Positions 20,232-29,891 of a DNA stretch of 64,000 bases are shown here, piece by piece. Both the position numbers and the translations under genes were made by a program. The DNA lies in contig NZ_JAJEJV010000004.1 in NCBI RefSeq assembly GCF_021390675.1, positions 2,232,001 to 2,296,000 of the forward strand, read 5' to 3'. This stretch comes from Dyella sp. 2HG41-7. Lineage in GTDB: Bacteria; Pseudomonadota; Gammaproteobacteria; Xanthomonadales; Rhodanobacteraceae. A model generated the notes under the pieces. That model was given only the letters and a program-made list of their open reading frames with translations, was not told the DNA's origin and searched no databases. Every line of letters begins with the position of its first letter. Positions within the stretch are counted from its first letter, which is position 1.

Positions 20232-20324
20232 GGCTTAAGTTAAGCCACAGGGGGGCGATACATATCAAGCAAAGTCAGCAGTTTGGTTCGAACTGTAGAT
20301 GACAGGCTCTAAGATAGGGGCACA

Positions 20325-23072
20325 ATGCGTACCGCCCGTAATGCTCAGCAACGACCGCTGTCACAACGTCTTATGCCGCTGGCATACGGCTTGGCGGCGG
20401 TCGTTGGCCTGGTTTTATGCCTGACCTGGGGGGCGCTCCAGGTCCAGGTAACACTTGCAGGTTTTTTGAATGGCGAAAGCCTTTGGTCGAAATCGCAAAA
20501 GCAGGCCGTTATCGACCTGACCGCGTATGCCCGTACGGGTGACGGGAGTCGGCTGGAAAGCTTCAGGCAACATGCCGAGGTCATCCGTACGGACCGCTGG
20601 GCGCGCGACGCCATCGCCAGCGGCCATTACGACAAGCACGCCGTAGGCGAGGCGTTCCGGCGGGGCGGGGTGATCCCTGCCGCGATCCCGGGCATGATTT
20701 TTATCCTCGACGATTTCGCTCAGGCGCCGTATGTGGGACAGGCGTTGACCGACTGGCGTTCGGTCGATGTGGCCCTGGAACAACTCAACGGCATTGCCGA
20801 CCAGTTGCAGCAAACCTATGCGCAGGGCACACCCACGCCGGAAGAAATTTCCCGGCAGCGCAATCGAATCGATACCCTCAACAATTTCATCCAGCCGCGC
20901 AGCGACGACTTTTCGTTGCAGATCGCCTTAGGCGCCGCGTGGCTGGGCAAGGTGCTTTTCATCAGTGTGTTGGGAACCGCGTTGGCGGCCTCCCTGTTGT
21001 GGATGCGCATGGCGCAGCGCATTTTAGCGGGCATTCGCGGCACCGAAGAGCGTTATCGCTTGCTGTTCGACAGTGCGGCCGACGGCATCGTGATGGTGGA
21101 TGAGGTGCATGGCCGCATCCTCGGGGTGAATCGAACGACCACGCTTTGGACCGGACGCGATTCGCAAGAATTGATCGGCATGAACTTCCATGATCTTTTT
21201 ATGGAAGGCAGTACGCGTTCCGCGGGATCGTCGACCATCGGTTTGCTGCGCGCGGTCAACGGCTTGGTCCGCACGGTCGAAACGCATAGCAGTCTGACGA
21301 CCTGGGGGGCACAACCGGTGCGCCAGGCGATCATGCGCGATATTTCCGATCGCGTGACGATGGAGCAAGAACGCCGCATCGCTGCGGAAGCGCTGGCGAG
21401 CGTGGCCGAAGGCGTGATCATCGCCGACGCGGAGCGACGTGTGACCACCGTCAATGCCGCGCATACGCGCATCACCGGCTATACGCTGCCATATCTGCAA
21501 CATCACCGCTTCGACGAATTGCGTCGCCTCGCCGATGGCGCGCCGTTGCCGGCGTCGATCTGGGAAATGGTCGCCGAAGGCGGCAACTGGGTGGGTGAGG
21601 TGCAGAGCTGGCGTTCGGACGGTTCGTCGTATCCCGAATTGCTCAGCATCAGCGCCATCCGCAATGCCGAAGGCGTGGTGCAGCACTACGTCGCGGTAAT
21701 CACCGATATCACACGCAGCAAGGCGGATCGTCAGCGGCTGGAATACATGGTGGCGCACGATCCCTTGACGGGATTGGCCAACCGCAGCGAATTCCAGCGC
21801 CATTGCTCGCACGCCATCGAAGCGGCTGCGCGCATGAGCGGTGCGGCAGCGGTGTTGTTTGTGGATCTGGATGCGTTCAAGGCCGTCAACGACAGCTACA
21901 GCCACGCCATCGGCGATCGCCTGTTGGTGAAAGTGGCGCAACGCATTCGCCGCGAATTGGGCGAAAACGATGTGGCCAGTCGTATTGGCGGCGATGAATT
22001 CACTGTATTGCTCGGCGGTTTGCGCACGCGCGAGCAGGCGGCGCAATTCGCCAGTCGTTTGTTGCTGAGCCTGTCGGAACCGATGCTGATCGGCGATTAC
22101 GAAATCGTGATGAGCGCGAGCATCGGCATTGCCGGCTATCCCTTGGACGGCAGCGATGCCGTCACGCTGATCGCCAACGCGGACGCGGCGATGTACGCCG
22201 CCAAGACGCAGGAACGCAACGCGTATCGCTTCTACACGCCGCTGATGCACGCCGACGCGCGCATGCGCCTGATGCTCGGCGCCGATTTGCGGCAGGCATT
22301 GATACGCGACGAATTCCACCTGGTGTTCCAGCCCAGCGTGGAATTGCGTACTGGCAAGATCGTCGCGGTGGAAGCGCTGCTGCGCTGGCGCCATCCGGAA
22401 CGCGGCGAATTGATGCCGGATGAATTTATTCCGCTGGCGGAAAGTCTGGGTCTGATCCGTCGGATCGACGCTTGGACCATGCGCGCGGTTTGCGCGCAGA
22501 TTCGTCAGTGGGATCAGATGAAATTGCCGCCCGTGCGCGTGGCGATCAATGCGTCCGCAGGTACGTTTGGACACCCAGGCTTTATCGAAAGCGTGAAGCA
22601 GGCCTTGCAGGCCACGCAGATTTCGCCGAAGCGGTTGCTGTTCGAAATCACTGAAAGCGCGATTCTGCGTTTGGGCGAAGCCACCGAGCAGACCATGCAC
22701 GCGTTACACGCGCTCGGCATCGGCATCGCCATCGACGATTTCGGTACGGGTTATTCCTCGCTCGCGTATCTGAAGCTTTCGGGCATCGACTACCTCAAGA
22801 TCGACCGTTCGTTCGTCACGGATCTACCCGACAGTGCGAACGACGTGGCGATTGTCGAAGCCATGCTGGCGATCGCCAAGAGCTTGGGCATGTGCACGAT
22901 TGCCGAAGGTATCGAAACCGCTGCGCAGCACGAATTCCTTCTGCGCGCCGGTTGTACGGAAGGACAGGGCTATTTCTACGCGCGCGGTTTGCCGCCGGTA
23001 GAGATCGAGCGGATGCTGTCGCCCAATCCGAGACATGAGCCGTCGCGGTTGCGGCTGGTTCCGCCGAAATAA
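20325..23072 (+). CDS. Membrane GGDEF-EAL protein with PAS domains (c-di-GMP turnover)
   Basis: 915 residues. Order: membrane helix (about 18-40), periplasmic sensor-like region, second helix (about 203-228), two PAS-like domains (about 240-350 and 355-470), GGDEF domain with intact RIGGDEF at 554-559, and EAL domain with EALLRWRHP from 683. The phosphodiesterase residues appear complete: INAS, LFEITES, IDDFGTGYSSL, YLKIDRSF, IAEGIET and GCTEGQGY. Both diguanylate cyclase and phosphodiesterase activities are therefore possible at the inner membrane, tuned by a periplasmic or PAS-borne signal that cannot be identified from sequence. Confidence 0.95.
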   Translation: MRTARNAQQRPLSQRLMPLAYGLAAVVGLVLCLTWGALQVQVTLAGFLNGESLWSKSQKQAVIDLTAYARTGDGSRLESFRQHAEVIRTDRWARDAIASGHYDKHAVGEAFRRGGVIPAAIPGMIFILDDFAQAPYVGQALTDWRSVDVALEQLNGIADQLQQTYAQGTPTPEEISRQRNRIDTLNNFIQPRSDDFSLQIALGAAWLGKVLFISVLGTALAASLLWMRMAQRILAGIRGTEERYRLLFDSAADGIVMVDEVHGRILGVNRTTTLWTGRDSQELIGMNFHDLFMEGSTRSAGSSTIGLLRAVNGLVRTVETHSSLTTWGAQPVRQAIMRDISDRVTMEQERRIAAEALASVAEGVIIADAERRVTTVNAAHTRITGYTLPYLQHHRFDELRRLADGAPLPASIWEMVAEGGNWVGEVQSWRSDGSSYPELLSISAIRNAEGVVQHYVAVITDITRSKADRQRLEYMVAHDPLTGLANRSEFQRHCSHAIEAAARMSGAAAVLFVDLDAFKAVNDSYSHAIGDRLLVKVAQRIRRELGENDVASRIGGDEFTVLLGGLRTREQAAQFASRLLLSLSEPMLIGDYEIVMSASIGIAGYPLDGSDAVTLIANADAAMYAAKTQERNAYRFYTPLMHADARMRLMLGADLRQALIRDEFHLVFQPSVELRTGKIVAVEALLRWRHPERGELMPDEFIPLAESLGLIRRIDAWTMRAVCAQIRQWDQMKLPPVRVAINASAGTFGHPGFIESVKQALQATQISPKRLLFEITESAILRLGEATEQTMHALHALGIGIAIDDFGTGYSSLAYLKLSGIDYLKIDRSFVTDLPDSANDVAIVEAMLAIAKSLGMCTIAEGIETAAQHEFLLRAGCTEGQGYFYARGLPPVEIERMLSPNPRHEPSRLRLVPPK

Positions 23073-23095
23073 CGGCGCGTTTAGTCTCGCCTCGC

Positions 23096-23214
23096 CGTCA
23101 TTCCGGCGAAGGCCGGAATCCAGTAAAAAATGCGTCCGAAGGACTCAGCATATTTTGTATTGAGTGCTTCGCACAGCGTATTTGTACTGGATTCCGGCCT
23201 TCGCCGGAATGACG
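23096..23214. repeat. Palindromic repeat doublet, 30-bp perfect arms
   Basis: The arm at 23096-23125 (cgtcattccggcgaaggccg...) is a perfect 30-base reverse complement of 23185-23214, separated by 59 bases. Each arm is itself partly palindromic (ttccggc/gccggaa). It fills the gap between the convergent GGDEF-EAL and msrA genes. It belongs to the same general family as the repeats at 35511, 51186, 52996 and 54676. Confidence 0.9.
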
Positions 23215-23249
23215 CTGAGGCATGGCAAATATTTAGGCGTACATGAAGC

Positions 23250-23933
23250 TCAAAGCTTCACTTCCACCAGTACCTGTTCGCGCTGATACATATCGGGAAA
23301 CGTCTTCCTCAACTGCGCAACTTTCGGCGCATCGTTGATCATGATGTACGGATCGTTGGGATGGTTGCGCGCGTAATCCTGGTGGTAGCGCTCGGCGGGA
23401 TAGAAGCCTTTCAGCGGTTGCACCAGGGTCACGATGGTGTTGTCGAACACCTTGCTTGCATTGAGTTGTGCGATGTATGACTCGGCGATTTTTTCCTGCT
23501 CAGGGGTCGCATAAAAGATTTCCGAGCGGTACTGCGTGCCCGCATCCGGTCCCTGGCGATTGAGCGTGGTGGGATCGTGGGCGACAGCGAAATAGATCTT
23601 GAGCAATTGACCGTAGCTGACGACGGCGGGATCGAACTGCACTTGAATCGATTCGGCGTGCCCGGTATTGCCGTCGCTTACCTGATCGTAATGCGCCGTG
23701 CCGGCGTCGCCGCCACTGTATCCGGCCAACACGTTGCGTACCCCGTGCACATGTTCGAACACCGCCTGCATGCCCCAGAAACAGCCCCCTGCCAGCACGG
23801 CGGTTTCGGTGCCGTGCGCCGTCGTTTTGGGCGTATCGAGCGTGGGGTCCGGCACGGGCGCGTTGCTCGCGGCAGCCGTGCAAGCGGTTAACCCGATAAG
23901 GGCGGACAGCGTGGCGAAACGACGGGTTTGCAT
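23250..23933 (-). CDS. msrA: Peptide methionine-S-sulfoxide reductase, lipoprotein form
   Basis: 227 residues. The catalytic cysteine is in GGCFWGMQAVFEHVHGV (C51), followed by GYSGGDAGTAHYDQVSDGNTGHAESIQVQFDP, typical of MsrA, and by YHQDYARNHPNDPYI. The N-terminus has a signal with lipobox-like LTAC (cysteine 18), so the enzyme is probably anchored in the envelope and repairs oxidised periplasmic or outer-membrane proteins. No msrB is adjacent. Confidence 0.94.
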   Translation of the reverse strand: MQTRRFATLSALIGLTACTAAASNAPVPDPTLDTPKTTAHGTETAVLAGGCFWGMQAVFEHVHGVRNVLAGYSGGDAGTAHYDQVSDGNTGHAESIQVQFDPAVVSYGQLLKIYFAVAHDPTTLNRQGPDAGTQYRSEIFYATPEQEKIAESYIAQLNASKVFDNTIVTLVQPLKGFYPAERYHQDYARNHPNDPYIMINDAPKVAQLRKTFPDMYQREQVLVEVKL

Positions 23934-24019
23934 GGCATGTCTCCGTAAGAATCTGTCTGGTATTCGCTGACGAGGTCTATACGGTTACGCGGCGGTCACC
24001 GATGCGCTAAATCATTGAT

Positions 24020-24244
24020 TTATTCGGCCGCTACCACGTGAATTTCGATATCGTCGAGCTGAACCCGCTGGCCCGCGTGAATCTTGCAGGTTTTGCGAAG
24101 TTCCTGTTCGCCGTCGACGTAAACCGCGCCGCTGGCGACGATCATTTTTCCCTGGCCGCCGCTGTCGCACAGCCCCGTCAATTTAAGCAGCTGGTTGAGT
24201 TCGACGTAGTCGCGGTCGAGTTCGAAATCGATGTGATGGGTCAT
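24020..24244 (-). CDS. Small S4-domain RNA-binding protein (YbcJ-like)
   Basis: 74 residues consisting of one S4 fold: LNQLLKLTGLCDSGGQGKMIVASGAVYVDGEQELRKTCKIHAGQRVQL. This matches the YbcJ/YaaA type of free-standing S4 protein, a cytoplasmic RNA binder. Its ATG overlaps the barstar stop by four bases, so it is the third gene of a coupled RNase-barstar-S4 operon. Confidence 0.88.
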   Translation of the reverse strand: MTHHIDFELDRDYVELNQLLKLTGLCDSGGQGKMIVASGAVYVDGEQELRKTCKIHAGQRVQLDDIEIHVVAAE

Positions 24245-24684
24245 GAGTGGCGTGGCGAGGGCATCGCCATAGGATGTTTGGGCAGACTGAGAAATGCGAA
24301 GAACGGCCGATTCTCGCCGATGGCGAAGTTGGCCGATTCATGAAGAATGCCAAGCAGCGTATCGAAATCTTTCGCTGCGGCTTGGCGCAGATCGTTGGCG
24401 TGATCGAGCAGCAGCACGTGCCCCGTCCCTTGCAACCATCCCAGATCGCGCAGCGTATCGACCAAGGCATCCCAATTCTGGCCGAAACCGGCCGGCAGCT
24501 TGAGCGCGGTGGCGAGGCGGCGCAGCAGTTCGACTTTGTCGTGGCATTCGGCAAGGTCGGCGCGGCATACATATAAGTGACCTTCTTCCGCGGCGGCCGC
24601 CAAGGCGTCGAAATCGGCGGCATCGACAAAATACACGCCGCCGTCGTTGGCATGCGTGAGATCGAGCGCGCCTTCCGCGCTCAT
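24241..24684 (-). CDS. Barstar-family ribonuclease inhibitor
   Basis: 147 residues from ATG 24684. The barstar core is visible: VELLRRLATALKLPAGFGQNWDALVDTLRDLGWL, in which the helix-loop with N-W-D-A-L-x-D is the part that plugs the active site of barnase-like RNases. It is followed by a VLLLDHAND strand. The start overlaps the preceding RNase stop (ATGA), and its own stop overlaps the S4 gene, so production of RNase and inhibitor is translationally coupled. It should protect the cytoplasm from RNase before export. Confidence 0.9.
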   Translation of the reverse strand: MSAEGALDLTHANDGGVYFVDAADFDALAAAAEEGHLYVCRADLAECHDKVELLRRLATALKLPAGFGQNWDALVDTLRDLGWLQGTGHVLLLDHANDLRQAAAKDFDTLLGILHESANFAIGENRPFFAFLSLPKHPMAMPSPRHS

Positions 24685-25118
24685 CGATTCACCTGAAACG
24701 TTTGGAAGCTGCGGTAGTGATCGCCGGTGTAATAGAAGATTGCCGGTGGTGTGCCGCCGGTGATGATGCGCCGCGTGCCGCGGTTCTGCGCGCCAGGCGT
24801 TGGCACCGTGTATTCGTGGTAATAGCCACGCGGTTGTTGCGGCAGCAGACCTTCGTAATTGCCGAATACGACGCCGTCCTGGCTGTAGGGGAACGGTCCG
24901 TTTTGCAGAATAGCCGTCAAGGTGACGCAGGCTTCGGCGGGCATAAACGCCGGTAAGTTGGTATGCGCGGCGGGGCAATTCTCGTTACCGGTGGCGCGAA
25001 GCGTCACGTTGCCGTTCGACACCATGTCGGGCGGCGGCGGTGCGTGCCGGTTCCAGAAAACGATCGCGCCGATCAATCCAGCGATCAGTACCAGAGGAAC
25101 GAAACGAGACAAAGACAC
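24681..25118 (-). CDS. Secreted barnase / RNase N1-T1 family guanyl-specific ribonuclease
   Basis: 145 residues from a GTG start behind a good ribosome site (aaggag, spacing 6). A hydrophobic N-terminus (FVPLVLIAGLIGAIVFW) acts as signal or anchor. The catalytic domain carries the microbial RNase pattern NYEGLLPQQPRGYYHEYTV (Glu/His region), NRGTRRIITG (Arg) and YYTGDHYRSFQTF (terminal His). The two cysteines (NENCPAAH and EACVTL) may form a disulfide. The inhibitor gene is directly coupled downstream. Possible roles are extracellular RNA scavenging or an interbacterial toxin; the sequence does not decide. Confidence 0.9.
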   Translation of the reverse strand: MSLSRFVPLVLIAGLIGAIVFWNRHAPPPPDMVSNGNVTLRATGNENCPAAHTNLPAFMPAEACVTLTAILQNGPFPYSQDGVVFGNYEGLLPQQPRGYYHEYTVPTPGAQNRGTRRIITGGTPPAIFYYTGDHYRSFQTFQVNR

Positions 25119-25282
25119 CGCGGACTCCTTGTTGGCGATACGCGCAGTGTAGTGCGTTGCGCGACGGCGTGCCTCGCATGCAATGGTTCAGCGCAGCATG
25201 CAGGGAGTGACTTTAAGGACATGCAGCGGTTCGGAGCGAAGGATATACAGCGCTCACCCCAATCCTGCAGGAATGAAGCGAC

Positions 25283-26278
25283 ATGGTCCGCAAGCCTTTA
25301 TGGTGGACGGTAGCGGTCGGCCTATGTGCCGCGACCGGTTCGTTGTTTGCAGCAGATACGTCAACCCGCGCGCCCGAGATTTTTGCGCCGGGCGTGATTT
25401 CAGGGCCCGCCGGCGAAGCGTGCCCCGCATTTACGCCCGATGGAAATACCGTGTATTTCGATGTCGGCAACATGATCCTGGTGTCGCATCGCGTGCATGG
25501 CGCGTGGTCGAAACCGGACATCGCGCCGTTCTCCGGGCAATGGCTCGATCACGATCCCACGATTTCGCCCGACGGTTCGTATCTCGTGTTCGTGTCCAAC
25601 CGCCCGATCAAGCCGGGCGCCGATGCGCTGGGCGTCACCGTAAAGGGCATCTTCTATCCCGCGCGCGGCGGAAATTTGTGGCGCGTGGATCGCAAAGGCA
25701 ATGGCTGGGGCGAGCCAGTGCATCTGCCCGAAACCGTCAACGCCAGCGACCGCACGTATGCGCCGAGCATCGCGGCGGATGGCAGTTTGTATTTCATCCA
25801 TCCCGATGCGAACAACGTCTTCCACATCTACAGTTCGTCGTATGCGCAAGGCGCGTATCAGCCGCAGGCGATGGTTGCAGTGGGCGACCCGTCGGCCACG
25901 ACGCACGATCCGGCTATTGCGCCGGATCAATCGTTTATGGTGTTCAATTCGGCCGATCCCAAAGCTGGCGGCATGGGTGATTTCTACATCGCGTTTCGCG
26001 AGGGCGATCGCTGGGGCAAACCCATCGATCTGGGCGAAGCGATCAACGGCAAGCCGGGCAAGTGGAGCCAATGGGGCGCGCATATCGGGCCTGACCGTCG
26101 CACGCTTTACTACACCAGCGATCGGCGCTCGGATGTGACGTATCCGCTGTCCCCCGAGCAGGCCAAGGCGACACTGGCGCGCATGGAAAGCTGGGATAAC
26201 GGCGGCGACAATATTTGGACGGTGTCCTTGGCGCCGTGGCTGGACGCGCATCACGCGGATGCGAAAAAAGGCTCGTAA
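25283..26278 (+). CDS. Exported PD40 / TolB-like beta-propeller protein
   Basis: 331 residues with a signal peptide (PLWWTVAVGLCAATGSLFAADT). Several PD40 repeats are visible: ACPAFTPDGNTVYFDV, HDPTISPDGSYLVFVSN, YAPSIAADGSLYFIH, HDPAIAPDQSFMVFNS and WGAHIGPDRRTLYYTSDRR. These are the FSPDGxxIxF-type blades of a six-bladed propeller. Probably a periplasmic binding or scaffold protein. It heads a run of three exported proteins on the same strand. Confidence 0.85.
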   Translation: MVRKPLWWTVAVGLCAATGSLFAADTSTRAPEIFAPGVISGPAGEACPAFTPDGNTVYFDVGNMILVSHRVHGAWSKPDIAPFSGQWLDHDPTISPDGSYLVFVSNRPIKPGADALGVTVKGIFYPARGGNLWRVDRKGNGWGEPVHLPETVNASDRTYAPSIAADGSLYFIHPDANNVFHIYSSSYAQGAYQPQAMVAVGDPSATTHDPAIAPDQSFMVFNSADPKAGGMGDFYIAFREGDRWGKPIDLGEAINGKPGKWSQWGAHIGPDRRTLYYTSDRRSDVTYPLSPEQAKATLARMESWDNGGDNIWTVSLAPWLDAHHADAKKGS

Positions 26279-26405
26279 TCGAACCTGATGCGGGGCAGGG
26301 CAAGCCTGCCTCGCATCGTCAAGCATCGAGATGGGTGACTTCTGGCGAGCAGCCGAATCGGAACAGTCCCGCTAGACTGCGGCTTTGTTTTCTTGCGGAG
26401 CCGAT

Positions 26406-28082
26406 ATGCCTCTTCCGACCTTGTCCTTGCGCCTGACTGGGTGCTGCGCTGCGCTGGCGTTCGCGTCGGCATTCCAGGCGTCGCCCGTGTTCGGCGCGCC
26501 CACATCGCCGGAAGATGCAGCGCAGCAAATCGCGCAGCCCGGGTTGCCGCCGTCGCTTGGCGATTTCGGCGCGTATGTCGATAACGCGCGCAAAACCTTC
26601 AACGTTCCTGGCATCGCCGTCGCCATCGTGAAGGACGGCAAGGTGGTGATGGAAGAAGGGTTCGGTGTGCGCGAATCCGGCAAGCCGGACAAGGTCGACG
26701 CGCACACGTTGTTTGCGATCGCCTCAAATACCAAAGCGTTTAGCGCCGCCGCACTGCAGATGCTGGCGGAGCAGGGTAAGGTGGACATGGACGGTCGCGT
26801 CACCGACTATCTACCGTGGTTCCAGATGTCCGATCCGTACGTCACGCACGAAATGCGCGTACGCGATTTGCTCGCGCATCGCAGCGGCTTGAGTCTGGGC
26901 GCGGGCGATTTGTTGTATTGGCCGCCGACCAGCTATAGCACCAAAGATGTGGTGGAACGTCTGGCCAATGTGCCGCTTACGAACGGTTTCCGCAGTCACT
27001 ACGCGTACGACAATATTTTGTTCGCCGTGGCGACGTTGATTATCGAAAAGGCATCGGGGCAGAGTTACGCCGATTACCTTCGCGATCATATTTTCAAGCC
27101 GGTTGGCATGAACGAATCGCTGGTCGACATGACGTATCTCAAGCCCGGCATGGACTATGCGATGGGCCATGCGCTGTTCGACTTCAAGAATTTGAAGCCC
27201 GTACCGCCGATGGCATGGCTTAACGATCCGGGAGCAGGTGGTATTTATGCCAGCGTGCACGACTTGGCCAAGTGGATGAACGTGCAACTGGCCGGCGGTG
27301 AATTGCCGACGGCCGATGCGGATGGCAAGCCGAGTCGCTTGTTCTCGCAGGATAGTCAAAATCAGATGTGGACGATGCTTACGCCGATTCCGGTGAGCAA
27401 GCCGCCGATTCCCGAATTGCAATCCGTGATGCCGAACTTCTCCGGTTACGGCGAAGGCTGGTTCCTCAGCGACTATCACGGACAAAAACTGGTGTGGCAC
27501 ACCGGCGGTTGGCCGGGCATGGTGTCGCGCGTAACGCTGGTGCCGGGTTTGAAGCTGGGCGTGGTGGTGCTTACCAATCAGGAATCGGGCGCAGCGTTCA
27601 ACGCGGTAACGTATCGTGTGCTGGATGCGTATATCAACGGCAACGCAAAGACCGACTGGGTGGCGGTGTACGACAAACTCGTCAAGCACGCGCAAGGCAA
27701 TGCGGACGATAGCTGGAAGAAACACGAGGCTTCGCGCAACGTCAACAGCAAGCCTTCGTTGCCGCTGCTCAACTACGCCGGCACGTATCGCGATCCGTGG
27801 TACGGCGATATCGTGATCAGCGACGAAGGTGGCAAGTTGCGTTTGCGCTTCAGCAAAACCAAGCAGCTGATCGGCACGATGACGCCGTGGCAACACGACA
27901 CGTTTGTCGTGCGCTGGGACGACCGCGCGTTGAACGCGGACGCCTTCGTTAACTTTGCGCTCGATGTGGACGGCGATATCCGCGAAATGCGCATGCAGCC
28001 GGTTTCGCCGTTGACGGATTTCAGCTTCGATTTCCAGGATCTGCGATTGACGCCGGTCAAGGCCGAAGCCAAAGCAGACTAA
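26406..28082 (+). CDS. Exported serine hydrolase, class C beta-lactamase / PBP4-like fold
   Basis: 558 residues from ATG 26406 with a signal peptide (about 1-30). The active site has FAIASNTKAFSA (S107-x-x-K110), YAYDN (Y201-x-N203) and a late HTGGWPGM motif (equivalent to K-T-G). The C-terminal ~110 residues after residue 445 (NYAGTYRDPWYGDIVISDEGGKLRLRF) form a lipocalin-like DUF3471-type domain. Such proteins are esterases, D-aminopeptidases or peptidases rather than true beta-lactamases. It probably acts in the periplasm. Confidence 0.9.
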   Translation: MPLPTLSLRLTGCCAALAFASAFQASPVFGAPTSPEDAAQQIAQPGLPPSLGDFGAYVDNARKTFNVPGIAVAIVKDGKVVMEEGFGVRESGKPDKVDAHTLFAIASNTKAFSAAALQMLAEQGKVDMDGRVTDYLPWFQMSDPYVTHEMRVRDLLAHRSGLSLGAGDLLYWPPTSYSTKDVVERLANVPLTNGFRSHYAYDNILFAVATLIIEKASGQSYADYLRDHIFKPVGMNESLVDMTYLKPGMDYAMGHALFDFKNLKPVPPMAWLNDPGAGGIYASVHDLAKWMNVQLAGGELPTADADGKPSRLFSQDSQNQMWTMLTPIPVSKPPIPELQSVMPNFSGYGEGWFLSDYHGQKLVWHTGGWPGMVSRVTLVPGLKLGVVVLTNQESGAAFNAVTYRVLDAYINGNAKTDWVAVYDKLVKHAQGNADDSWKKHEASRNVNSKPSLPLLNYAGTYRDPWYGDIVISDEGGKLRLRFSKTKQLIGTMTPWQHDTFVVRWDDRALNADAFVNFALDVDGDIREMRMQPVSPLTDFSFDFQDLRLTPVKAEAKAD

Positions 28083-28157
28083 TAACGTGTGTCGGGGCGA
28101 TGCGCCCCGATCGAATATCGCGATTGACGCAACTGTCATTTATGTGGGGAGATATCG

Positions 28158-29798
28158 ATGCGTTCACGTCAGCTTGTTCTGAGTGCAGTACTCGGCCTGA
28201 GCTTGTTCGCAGGGGTTTACACCTATGCGCGCGAACAGGCGCAAACCGTTCCTACGCACCGCTTCTTTCACGTGCAGTTGGGCGGCGATGAAGCGCAACC
28301 CGTATCGGGCCGATTGTTGTTGTTTGCGGAAGAAGCCAATGCCGCCAAGGCCGGCGCGGAAAACGGCGCGGTGACGGAAGTCGACACCAATCCTTTCTTT
28401 CCTACGCAAACGGCGATCGCCGCGCGCGATATCGATCGCCTCGTTCCTGGTCAGATCATCGATATCGATGCGGATGGCCAAGCGTTTCCCGATGCCTGGT
28501 CCAAACTTCCTCCCGGCGATTACGTGGTGCAGGCGGTGTTGGACGTGCATCGCAACTACAACTACGTGGGACGCGATACCGGCGATATCGTGAGCAAGGT
28601 GGTGTCGGTGCATTTGCCCGATACCGATATTCCGACGCTGACGCTCGACACGACCGTGCCTGCGCATGACCCGTGGACCTTGCCCGGCTCCATACCCAAG
28701 CCGTTGCGCGACGCGGCCGAAACATTGCATAAGCAATCGCCGTCGGTCGATTTCGTCAGTCCGTCATTGACGCAATTCTGGGGACGCCCGATTCATATGC
28801 TTGCGCATGTGGTGCTGCCACCCGGTTACGATCCGTCGTCGAGCACGCGCTATCCCACGGTGTATTACACGCACGGATTCGGCGGCAATTACGACCGGCT
28901 GGTGCGTCCCATGGCGTATGTGCAAGCAGGCATGGCCAGCGGTGAAATGCCGCCGATGATCTGGGTGTTTCTCGACGAATCCAGCGCAACCGGCACGCAC
29001 GAATTCGCCGACTCCGTGAACAACGGACCGTGGGGGCAAGCGCTGACCACGGAGCTGATTCCGTATCTGGAATCGAAGTACCACATGGACGCGAACGTGC
29101 ATGGCCGTTTCCTCAACGGTCACTCGTCCGGCGGTTGGGCGACGCTGTGGTTGCAGACGCGTTATCCCGGCATCTTCGGCGGTACGTGGTCGACGTCGCC
29201 CGATCCGAGCGATTTCCACGACTTCACCGGTCCTGATCTGTATGCGGCGCACGCCAACGTGTACCGCAAGCCGGATGGCACGCCGTACCCGCTGGTGCGC
29301 GACAAGGGCAAGGTGATTGCGACCTTCGAGCAGTTCGCCAAGATGGAGCGCGTGCTGGGTCCTTACGGCGGACAGATGGCGTCGTTCGAATGGGTGTTCT
29401 CGCCACGCGGCAAGGATGGTCGGCCGGAGCCGATGTTCGATCGCGATACCGGCGATGTCGATCCGCAGGTCGTCGCCTACTGGCATGATCACTACGACAT
29501 CGCCCACCGCTTGCAGGCGAACTGGCCCACGCTGAAGTCGGATCTCGACGGCAAGATCCATCTGTTTGTCGGTACCGCCGATACGTTCTACCTGGATGGT
29601 GCGGCGCATCGTCTGAAGGCGGTGCTCGACGGGTTGGGCGCGCATTCTGAGTTCCGCTTTATTCCTGGCCGTACGCACTTCGACCTGTATCAGGTGGGCG
29701 ACGACCGCTTCGGGTTGATCCACGAGATCAGCTGGGCGATGTACGCCGTGGCCCGGCCGGATTCCAAGTTGAAACCGAAAGTGAACCAAGCTCACTGA
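28158..29798 (+). CDS. Exported alpha/beta-hydrolase esterase (enterochelin-esterase-like)
   Basis: 546 residues with a signal peptide (QLVLSAVLGLSLFAGVYTYA). The N-terminal ~200 residues are a beta-rich domain. The C-terminal part is an esterase-D / Fes-like hydrolase: oxyanion region YPTVYYTHGFGGNY, nucleophile elbow NGHSSGGW (S323), acid in HLFVGTADTFYLD, and histidine in FIPGRTHFDLY. Substrate unknown; siderophore, feruloyl or other esters are possible. It may be cotranscribed with the serine hydrolase 75 bases upstream. Confidence 0.85.
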   Translation: MRSRQLVLSAVLGLSLFAGVYTYAREQAQTVPTHRFFHVQLGGDEAQPVSGRLLLFAEEANAAKAGAENGAVTEVDTNPFFPTQTAIAARDIDRLVPGQIIDIDADGQAFPDAWSKLPPGDYVVQAVLDVHRNYNYVGRDTGDIVSKVVSVHLPDTDIPTLTLDTTVPAHDPWTLPGSIPKPLRDAAETLHKQSPSVDFVSPSLTQFWGRPIHMLAHVVLPPGYDPSSSTRYPTVYYTHGFGGNYDRLVRPMAYVQAGMASGEMPPMIWVFLDESSATGTHEFADSVNNGPWGQALTTELIPYLESKYHMDANVHGRFLNGHSSGGWATLWLQTRYPGIFGGTWSTSPDPSDFHDFTGPDLYAAHANVYRKPDGTPYPLVRDKGKVIATFEQFAKMERVLGPYGGQMASFEWVFSPRGKDGRPEPMFDRDTGDVDPQVVAYWHDHYDIAHRLQANWPTLKSDLDGKIHLFVGTADTFYLDGAAHRLKAVLDGLGAHSEFRFIPGRTHFDLYQVGDDRFGLIHEISWAMYAVARPDSKLKPKVNQAH

Positions 29799-29891
29799 CG
29801 CGTAGGAATTTGCTCTACTGACATGTTGGTTACCCTGTTTTTGAGGCATAGTGGCCGCCGCAGGCGCTGTAGGTGACTGGCGCTTGGGGTT

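Noticed and set aside
21024-22700. Long minus-strand frame over the GGDEF-EAL gene
   Set aside because: Mirrors the plus-strand frame and is full of His, Arg and Gln; a shadow of a clear gene.
26811-28139. Minus-strand frame (442 codons) opposite the serine hydrolase
   Set aside because: A shadow of a gene with clear SxxK, YxN and HTG motifs.
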